From: Gammaproteobacteria bacterium | GTDB taxonomy: Bacteria; Pseudomonadota; Gammaproteobacteria; SZUA-229 | NCBI GenBank assembly: GCA_029879605.1 | Contig: JAOUQA010000140.1 | Location: 1 to 5,888, forward strand | Direction of reading: 5' to 3' | DNA: 5,888 bases | Shown: positions 1 to 4,926 of the stretch, in pieces | Numbering within the stretch: the first letter of the stretch is position 1 | How the letters are laid out: each line of letters starts with the position of its first letter | Program-made: the position numbers and the translations under genes | Notes under the pieces: model-generated | What the model was told of the DNA's origin: nothing | Database searches by the model: none | What the model saw: the letters and a program-made list of their open reading frames with translations, nothing else

Positions 1-342
1 CATGATGCCATTGTGCTCGCCGGTCGACGACGTTTACGTGCAGTACTGTTAACCGCAACTACGACAGTCGTTGGCCTGTTGCCTACGGCCTATGGCTGGG
101 GTGGTATGGATCCTTTTGTATCTCCCATGGCGCTGGCGCTGTCCTGGGGACTGGTGTTTGCCACAGTAGTCACTCTGATTACTATTCCGGCTGCACTGGC
201 AGCAGGACATGATGTAAAACTTTTTATAAACAACATTGTTATACCCTGGCTGGTGAAGCATGTTGTGCCGGTGCTCATGTGGTTTATTTCGATACTGTTA
301 TGGTTTAAAAATATTTTCAGTCAAAAACATAAAAGTGATTAA
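1..342 (+). CDS. RND-family efflux transporter permease, C-terminal fragment
   Basis: This is the 3' end of a longer gene entering from the left; the reading frame is open from base 1 and gives 113 residues before TAA at 340-342. The fragment begins with a basic stretch (RRRLRAVLLT) followed by TTTVVGLLPTAYGWGG, then SPMALALSWGLVFATVVTL and an ITIPA end. This is the pattern of the last two membrane helices of RND (AcrB/HAE1-like) permeases, where the basic loop reads R-L-R-P-I-L-M-T in well-known members. RND permeases are proton-driven inner-membrane pumps. Substrate cannot be inferred from this tail. After the usual final helix there is a further hydrophobic, tryptophan-rich stretch (about residues 70-103 of the fragment, containing IPWLVKHVVPVLMWFISILLW) and a short lysine-rich end, which is longer than the tail of typical family members. 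The true start lies outside the window; the internal GTG at 13 is not the start. The family call is confident; the subfamily is not. Confidence 0.88.
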   Translation, partial: HDAIVLAGRRRLRAVLLTATTTVVGLLPTAYGWGGMDPFVSPMALALSWGLVFATVVTLITIPAALAAGHDVKLFINNIVIPWLVKHVVPVLMWFISILLWFKNIFSQKHKSD

Positions 343-360
343 TTAGTGTAGATTTAGTGA

Positions 361-849
361 ATGAACAAGCCACCCAATAAATACACAGGTAACAATCATC
401 AGGGCGAAGACTCGACTGCGCCCTATCCGGTGAGTCGCCTGGCACCCCAGGTAGAACTGGTGGATCTGGCGAAGCAGATATCAGAAGCCGATGCCATGGT
501 AAATACCCGGGTCAGTGCCAAATTGAAAGTGATAGCTGACCAGATTAAATCCTTACAGGCTGAAGCCAGGGCAGTCCTGGATGAAGCCATGCTGGACCAG
601 GATCTGCATCGTGCCGAATGTAATTTCAAACGCATTCCGGGTAAGGTTTATCATTTGTATGAAAGAGCCGGTGGTAGTGTTTATTTTTCTATGTTGTCAC
701 CTGAAGACTGGCGTGGTCGTTGTCCTCACAGCTACGTGAATTCCTATCGACTGGAGGCTGATATGTCATGGTTACCACTGGATCGACTGGATGAGAAAGA
801 TGATTCAAGGGAACTGGTTAATCGCCTTTTGTTAACAAACGATATCTGA
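361..849 (+). CDS. DUF2452 family protein (C1orf50-like), function unknown
   Basis: A complete 162-residue protein without a signal peptide or membrane segment, so presumably cytoplasmic. Residues 1-30 are polar and proline-rich and look disordered. Residues 31-78 form a long charged, probably helical stretch (VELVDLAKQISEAD, then KLKVIADQIKSLQAEAR). The conserved core follows: LHRAECNFKRIPGKVYHLYER (82-102, helix then strand), SVYFSMLSPEDW (106-117), CPHSYVNSYRLEADMSW (121-137). From memory this order (LH..CNF, PG..Y.LY, YFS..SP..W, CPH, Y.L..D.SW) is that of DUF2452, which includes human C1orf50; no biochemical role is established. The ATG at 361 is the first possible start, since in-frame stops occur at 349, 355 and 358. 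There is no clear Shine-Dalgarno sequence. It lies 18 bases after the RND gene with no terminator between, so it may be read from that transcript; whether the two are functionally linked is unknown. Confidence 0.82.
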   Translation: MNKPPNKYTGNNHQGEDSTAPYPVSRLAPQVELVDLAKQISEADAMVNTRVSAKLKVIADQIKSLQAEARAVLDEAMLDQDLHRAECNFKRIPGKVYHLYERAGGSVYFSMLSPEDWRGRCPHSYVNSYRLEADMSWLPLDRLDEKDDSRELVNRLLLTNDI

Positions 850-863
850 TTTTACGGTTGCCT

Positions 864-898
864 GCACCGGGAATTATTTCATGATTCTGGTGCTTCTT
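864..898 (+). terminator. Probable Rho-independent terminator after the DUF2452 gene
   Basis: Bases 864-872 (GCACCGGGA) can pair with 885-893 (TTCTGGTGC) in a nine-pair stem that includes two G-U pairs, with a 12-base loop, followed by TTCTT at 894-898. It begins 15 bases after the stop codon at 847-849. The T-run is short and interrupted, so termination may be partial. It separates the RND/DUF2452 transcript from the ABC operon. Confidence 0.5.
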
Positions 899-912
899 AA
901 TACAGATCAACG

Positions 913-932
913 TCAGCTGAGTCTGCCAGACT
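913..932. promoter_or_regulatory. Adjacent palindromes upstream of the operon, possible operator
   Basis: Two perfect dyads lie side by side: TCAGCTGA (913-920) and AGTCTG-C-CAGACT (920-932, six-base arms around one base). The one-base spacer rules out a hairpin and suits a dimeric protein-binding site instead. The second dyad is centred about 50 bases before the start predicted from the -10 at 964-969, a position that would fit an activator. The regulator is unknown and short palindromes can occur by chance. Confidence 0.25.
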
Positions 933-963
933 GATAATGAAAAAATAGCGATTAATACATAAA

Positions 964-969
964 TATACT
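964..969 (+). promoter_or_regulatory. Possible -10 element for the LolA-like/ABC operon
   Basis: TATACT matches the sigma-70 -10 consensus in five of six bases and sits 31 bases before the ATG at 1001, in an AT-rich leader downstream of the hairpin at 864-898. Transcription would start near 976. No convincing -35 box lies 15-19 bases upstream (that stretch is an A-run around 939-947), so if this is a promoter it may be weak or need an activator. Such hexamers are common by chance in AT-rich DNA. Confidence 0.3.
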
Positions 970-1000
970 TGTCCACTTAATTAAGAGTGCATAATGTGAA

Positions 1001-1756
1001 ATGACAAAATCAATAATCAAGCAATTCTCTTTTATTCTGCTCCTGACTGGTTCATTTAATGCCGGTGCCGAAGATGCCCGGCAGCTTATCAAAAACGCCA
1101 TTGATCATTTTCGAGGTCTGTCATCCTATTCAGAAGTCAGTATGGTTATTCATCGACCTGACTGGGAACGCACGCTGGATATGAAAATCTGGACCCGGGG
1201 GCTGGATCGATCACTGGTGCGAATTACCGCACCTGTAAAAGACAGGGGTAATGGGAGTCTGCTAATTGATAATGATATGTGGACTTACGCACCTAAAATA
1301 AATCGTATTATCAAAATACCGGCCAGTATGGCAAACCAGAGCTGGATGGGTTCGGATTTTTCGAATAATGATGTTGCCCGTGCCGATGACCTGATTGAAA
1401 AATACAATCATAGAATTCTGCAAACACAGCAGCAACAGGATATAAAAATCTACGTGATTGAATCCATTCCCCATGATGATGCACCGGTTGTCTGGGGGAA
1501 AGAAGTGATTACTGTGCGTGAGGATTATATTTTATTGCGGCATGAATTTTTTGACCAGGATAATCAGCTGGTAAAATACCTGGTTGCTGATGATATTAAA
1601 CAGTTTGGCGATAAAAAACTGGCAACGGTCGAGCGTATGCAAAAAGTCGGTGTGGAAAATGAATGGACTGAATTCAGGCTTAATCATATTAAGTTTAATA
1701 TTGAGCTGGGAGAGCATGCATTCAGTTTGTCTAACTTGAGAAATCCACGCTTTTAA
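1001..1756 (+). CDS. Outer membrane lipoprotein-sorting (LolA-like) periplasmic protein
   Basis: A 251-residue secreted protein. The N-terminus is a Sec signal peptide: basic MTKSIIK, hydrophobic FSFILLLTG, and a likely cleavage after AGA (residue 23) before EDARQL. The first mature residues (ARQLIKNAIDHFRGLSSYSEVSM) resemble the first helix and strand of the LolA/LolB fold, an open half-barrel that holds lipid chains. Later marks of the 'outer membrane lipoprotein-sorting' family (LolA_like, related to but distinct from classical LolA) are W94-P107 (WTYAPKINRIIKIP) and SWMGSDFSNNDVARADD from residue 114. At 251 residues it is longer than E. coli LolA, as usual for this family. It has no lipobox cysteine, so should be soluble in the periplasm. 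An in-frame stop at 992-994 makes ATG 1001 the earliest start; the nearest Shine-Dalgarno-like AAGAG (983-987) is 13 bases away, which is long. It is the first gene of the operon, 22 bases before the first permease, suggesting it receives cargo from that transporter. The cargo is unknown. Confidence 0.87.
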   Translation: MTKSIIKQFSFILLLTGSFNAGAEDARQLIKNAIDHFRGLSSYSEVSMVIHRPDWERTLDMKIWTRGLDRSLVRITAPVKDRGNGSLLIDNDMWTYAPKINRIIKIPASMANQSWMGSDFSNNDVARADDLIEKYNHRILQTQQQQDIKIYVIESIPHDDAPVVWGKEVITVREDYILLRHEFFDQDNQLVKYLVADDIKQFGDKKLATVERMQKVGVENEWTEFRLNHIKFNIELGEHAFSLSNLRNPRF

Positions 1757-1763
1757 TATTGCT

Positions 1764-1771
1764 AAAAGGAG
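1764..1771 (+). promoter_or_regulatory. Strong ribosome binding site for permease 1
   Basis: AAAAGGAG lies seven bases before the ATG at 1779, the best Shine-Dalgarno match in the window. It fixes the start of the first permease and suggests that this gene is translated independently of the LolA-like gene just upstream. Confidence 0.8.
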
Positions 1772-1778
1772 TGTGTAG

Positions 1779-3008
1779 ATGGCTGGTAACTGGTTACTCG
1801 CATGGCGAAACATCTGGCGACAGCCACGACGTACAGTCTTAACTATGCTGGCTATTGCTTTTGGTGCAGCACTCCTTGTTTTCAGTATAGGCTTACAGCT
1901 AGGGCAGTATGACCTGATGATTCAGAATGCTGTGCGTCTTTACCAGGGTTTATTTCAGGTGCAGCAGCAGGGGTATCACGATGATGCAAAAATTCGCACC
2001 AGTATTCCCGGTATTGAATTACTTGCCAGAAAATTACGTCAACAATCCGGTCTGGATTCAATTGCAGCCAGGGCTAATGGCTTTGCGCTGATCTCATCTG
2101 CAAAGCGAACTTATGGCAGCCTGGTCGTTGGTGTGCAGCCTGAGTATGAAAAATATGTTTCAACTTTGCCGGGCGTTATTAAGCAGGGGCGTTATTTAAG
2201 TTCAGATAATGCCCATGAGCTTGTTATTGGTGAAAGCCTGGCACGCAATATGAAAATTAAACCCGGTGACGAAATTACTTTAATGGGCAGTGGTCGAGAT
2301 GGTTCAATTGCTGCCAGTATAATCCCGGTAGTAGGTATTTATGCATCCGGCTCGCGTGAACTTGATCGTCAACTGGTGCAAATGCCACTGGCTGCTTTCC
2401 AGGATATTTTTAGTATGCAGGATCATGGGCATGCAATAGTGATTTATCATGAAGATGTTAAACAGCAGTCACAGTTACACGCAGTGTTTAAAGATCTAAT
2501 TGCTGATCAGCAACAACTGGTAGTGCTGAGCTGGGATGAAATTCAGCCCGGTGTCAAACAGATGATAGAACTTGATTACTCGTCCGGTTGGCTAATGTAT
2601 ATTGTCCTGGTCGCGGTGATTGTTTTTAGTATTCTGAATACCTTCTTAATGTCTGTGCTGGAACGCACCCGTGAGTTTGGTATTATGCTTGCACTTGGTT
2701 ACACGCCATATAATATTGGTCGGCTGGTTATGCAGGAAGCATTTATACTGACTTCGATTGCATTGATTGCAGGTACACTGATTGGGCTTGGAGTGAATTA
2801 TTACTTTTATATATATGGCCTGACATTTTCCGGCATGGATGAAATCGCCAGGATGTATAACATGCCTGCAGTGATTCGGCCTCAGATATCTCCTGACAGT
2901 GTGTTAATTGGGCCCGGTATTATTTTTCTGTTTACACTACTGGCGGCATTGTACCCGGCCAGTCGCATCCGTAAATTAGAACCAGTTGAGGCTATGAATC
3001 ATATATGA
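1779..3008 (+). CDS. ABC transporter permease 1, FtsX/MacB (LolC/LolE-like) type
   Basis: A 409-residue inner-membrane protein with the four-helix type VII ABC layout. A short cytoplasmic start LAWRNIWRQPRRT (7-19) leads into helix 1 (about 19-40). A large periplasmic domain (about 41-268, MacB_PCD-like) follows, with VVGIYASGSRELDRQLVQMP near its distal part. Helices 2-4 lie at about 271-293, 320-347 and 377-394. ERTREFGIMLALGYTP (from 295) follows helix 2 and is the conserved cytoplasmic coupling segment that contacts the ATPase. The end YPASRIRKLEPVEAMNHI is the usual FtsX-family closing motif (YPA...A..L.PVEA). Type VII permeases do not import; they use ATP hydrolysis to move periplasmic or membrane-embedded substrates, as LolCDE extracts lipoproteins and MacB drives efflux. 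The gene has a good Shine-Dalgarno site and overlaps the next permease by ATGA (3005-3008), implying translational coupling and a 1:1 heterodimer. The family is certain; assignment to LolC or LolE specifically is not justified. Confidence 0.92.
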   Translation: MAGNWLLAWRNIWRQPRRTVLTMLAIAFGAALLVFSIGLQLGQYDLMIQNAVRLYQGLFQVQQQGYHDDAKIRTSIPGIELLARKLRQQSGLDSIAARANGFALISSAKRTYGSLVVGVQPEYEKYVSTLPGVIKQGRYLSSDNAHELVIGESLARNMKIKPGDEITLMGSGRDGSIAASIIPVVGIYASGSRELDRQLVQMPLAAFQDIFSMQDHGHAIVIYHEDVKQQSQLHAVFKDLIADQQQLVVLSWDEIQPGVKQMIELDYSSGWLMYIVLVAVIVFSILNTFLMSVLERTREFGIMLALGYTPYNIGRLVMQEAFILTSIALIAGTLIGLGVNYYFYIYGLTFSGMDEIARMYNMPAVIRPQISPDSVLIGPGIIFLFTLLAALYPASRIRKLEPVEAMNHI

Positions 3009-4234
3009 TACATACCGCATCTTTACTCATTCCACTTGCCTGGCGAAACCTGTGGCGTAACAGGCGTCGTACATTTGTTATTTTATTTGCTATCAGCCTG
3101 GGTGTCTGGGCAATGATTTTTACCTCGGCTTTTTTACGAGGCATGAGTCAGCAGATACTGGACGATACAATTTATAACCTGACCGGGCATATTCAAATTC
3201 ATGCCAAACAGTATCTTGATGATCCGGTAATTGATCATCGTTTTAGTTTAATTGACGATGCCCTGTTTGATTCGTTGAATCATCCGGCTATTAAGCAGAT
3301 CAGTGCCCGCGTACGTGTGCCTGCTGTAGTTGCCAGTGAGCAGGATAGTACTGGGGTAACCCTGTTTGGTATTGATCCTGAAAATGAAGGTGATATTTCA
3401 TTTCTCCAGTCGTCTATTATTGCTGGGCGTTATCTTGATACTGCCGCTGATCCAGGTGTTGTTATTGGGAAGAAACTTGCTGAGCGACTGGAAACTGGCC
3501 TGGGTAAGCGCATTGTTGTTATGTCGCAGGATAAAAATAATGAAATAGTAGATCGTGGTGTTCGTATTGTTGGTATTTTCGATAGCCAGATGGATGGTCT
3601 GGAGAGTAGTTGTATTTTTATGGGCTTACAGACCAGTGAATCATTACTTAAGATAAAAAATGATGTATCTGAAGTCGCCATTATTTTACATGATAGCGCT
3701 CAGCTTGAAATGATCACCCGGCAATTACAACAGGAGAATCCTCATCTGGATATCCAGAGCTGGAAACAGCTTGAGCCACTGGCACTGGTAATTACCGAGC
3801 TTTATGATGATTTTCATATTGTCTGGCATTTAATTGTTTTTCTTGCCATGGGTTTTGGAATCGTCAATACATTATTAATGGCGGTGTTTGAGCGTACTCG
3901 TGAGTTTGGTTTGTTCCAGTCACTGGGAATGAAACCGGGATTTATTCTTGCACAGGTCTGGATCGAATCTATTTTTCTGATTGTGCTTGGACTGGTACTG
4001 GGTAACCTTACCGGCTGGTTATCAGTGCTTGCAACTGGAGATGGTATTGATGTATCTGCTTTTGCGCAGGGTATGGAAATGGTTAACCTGTCTAATGTTA
4101 TTCCGTTCGTGATTATTCAGGATGATCTGTTACTGGCAAACCTGGTTGTTATTATTCTTGGTATGTTGACCAGTCTTTATCCTGCCTGGCATGCATCAAG
4201 ACTGGTTCCGGCTGATGCAATTACAAGGGTGTGA
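3005..4234 (+). CDS. ABC transporter permease 2, FtsX/MacB (LolC/LolE-like) type
   Basis: A second 409-residue type VII permease, paralogous to the first. It opens with LAWRNLWRNRRRTFVILFA (11-29), so helix 1 spans about 23-43. The periplasmic domain occupies about 44-268. Helix 2 (about 271-293) is followed by ERTREFGLFQSLGMKPG from 296, the coupling segment. Helix 3 is at about 323-343 and helix 4 at about 375-393, ending in LYPAWHASRLVPADAITRV, the family's terminal motif. Just before helix 2 both permeases share a pattern, SW....P......EL, in permease 1 (SWDEIQPGVKQMIEL) and here (SWKQLEPLALVITEL), which supports a common origin by duplication. The periplasmic domains otherwise differ, as in LolC versus LolE where each subunit has a separate job. 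The ATG is inside the preceding gene's stop (ATGA) with only a distant GAGG (2988-2991), so translation probably depends on ribosomes finishing permease 1. No catalytic residues are expected in this subunit. Confidence 0.92.
   Translation: MIHTASLLIPLAWRNLWRNRRRTFVILFAISLGVWAMIFTSAFLRGMSQQILDDTIYNLTGHIQIHAKQYLDDPVIDHRFSLIDDALFDSLNHPAIKQISARVRVPAVVASEQDSTGVTLFGIDPENEGDISFLQSSIIAGRYLDTAADPGVVIGKKLAERLETGLGKRIVVMSQDKNNEIVDRGVRIVGIFDSQMDGLESSCIFMGLQTSESLLKIKNDVSEVAIILHDSAQLEMITRQLQQENPHLDIQSWKQLEPLALVITELYDDFHIVWHLIVFLAMGFGIVNTLLMAVFERTREFGLFQSLGMKPGFILAQVWIESIFLIVLGLVLGNLTGWLSVLATGDGIDVSAFAQGMEMVNLSNVIPFVIIQDDLLLANLVVIILGMLTSLYPAWHASRLVPADAITRV
4225..4229 (+). promoter_or_regulatory. Ribosome binding site deciding the ATPase start
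   Basis: AAGGG lies seven bases before ATG 4237 but only one base before the in-frame GTG 4231, so it favours the ATG as the true start. The site lies inside the last codons of permease 2, keeping the two genes coupled. Confidence 0.6.
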
Positions 4235-4236
4235 AT

Positions 4237-4926
4237 ATGACTACGGTGGTTAGTTGTAAACAGTTAAATAAAATTTATCAACAGGGTAGTATTGAGGTTC
4301 ATGCCCTGACTGATATCAATTTGACTGTCGAAGCAGGTGATTTTGTCTGTTTGTCCGGGCCCTCAGGTTCAGGTAAATCAACATTATTAAATATGATTGG
4401 TGGTCTGGATTCACCAAGTTCCGGTGAAATAATGGTTGATGGTCAGCGAGTAGACCAGATGAATAAATCAGAGCTTGCTGAGTTGCGTTTGCATAAAATT
4501 GGTTTTGTATTCCAGGCCTATAATTTAATACCGGTATTAACTGCCAGGGAAAATATTGAAATGGTCATGCAGATGCAGGGTGATAGTAAACAATACCGGC
4601 ATCAGCTTTCGATGGCGATTCTAAAAGAAGTTGGTCTTGAAGGGCTGGAGAATCGCAGGCCATCAGAGCTTTCTGGCGGTCAACAACAGCGGGTGGCAGT
4701 AGCGCGAGCTATTGTTGATAAACCCTGCCTGGTACTTGCCGATGAGCCTACCGCTAATCTTGATTCAGCTAATGCAGAAAACTTATTGCAGCTTATGCGA
4801 GATATGGGGGAGGAGCATCAAACGACATTTATTGTTTCGACGCATGACCCCCTGGTTATGTCTCATGCCCGGCGCCTGGTTAAATTACATGATGGTAAAA
4901 TTATCGAAAACCATGAACAGCATTAA
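4237..4926 (+). CDS. ABC transporter ATP-binding protein, LolD/MacB type
   Basis: A complete 229-residue nucleotide-binding subunit that powers the two permeases. All ABC motifs are intact (numbered from ATG 4237): Walker A GPSGSGKST 41-49, Q-loop Gln93 in FVFQAYNLIP, signature LSGGQQQRVAVARA from 145, Walker B LVLAD 165-169 with catalytic Glu170 and the D-loop in EPTANLD, and H-loop His203 in STHDP. The FQ.YNL.P..TA.EN segment and the overall length are those of the LolD/MacB/FtsE group, which pairs with FtsX-type permeases. It has no membrane helix or fused domain, so it should be a cytoplasmic homodimer docked on the ERTREFG coupling segments. An in-frame GTG at 4231 would add two residues (MN) but would overlap the previous stop and be too close to the AAGGG site; ATG 4237 is preferred. 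The next gene's ATG abuts this stop (TAAATG). The gene is too general to be named lolD safely. Confidence 0.94.
   Translation: MTTVVSCKQLNKIYQQGSIEVHALTDINLTVEAGDFVCLSGPSGSGKSTLLNMIGGLDSPSSGEIMVDGQRVDQMNKSELAELRLHKIGFVFQAYNLIPVLTARENIEMVMQMQGDSKQYRHQLSMAILKEVGLEGLENRRPSELSGGQQQRVAVARAIVDKPCLVLADEPTANLDSANAENLLQLMRDMGEEHQTTFIVSTHDPLVMSHARRLVKLHDGKIIENHEQH

Noticed and set aside
1532..1813. 93-residue open frame on the minus strand across the LolA-like gene end
   Set aside because: It is antisense to a well-supported gene, has no ribosome site or family resemblance, and spans the intergenic Shine-Dalgarno of the + strand operon.
3430..3681. 83-residue open frame on the minus strand inside permease 2
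   Set aside because: It is a serine-rich antisense shadow of permease 2 without independent support.
4231..4236. GTG at 4231 as the start of the ATPase gene
   Set aside because: It overlaps the permease 2 stop and leaves only one base after the AAGGG motif; ATG 4237 has ideal seven-base spacing and gives a normal N-terminus.
1779..4926. Naming the ABC genes lolC, lolE and lolD
   Set aside because: The family fold matches, but the operon contents and diverged sequences suggest a paralogous system; without comparison to the host's own lolCDE the names would overstate the evidence.
1779..4926. MacAB-type antibiotic or peptide efflux pump
   Set aside because: MacB carries ATPase and permease in one chain and is encoded next to a MacA adaptor; here the ATPase is separate, there are two permeases, and the partner is a LolA-like carrier.
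1..4926. RND pump gene as part of the same system as the ABC operon
   Set aside because: A terminator-like hairpin and a 150-base leader lie between the DUF2452 gene and the LolA-like gene, so the two gene groups are probably separate transcripts.
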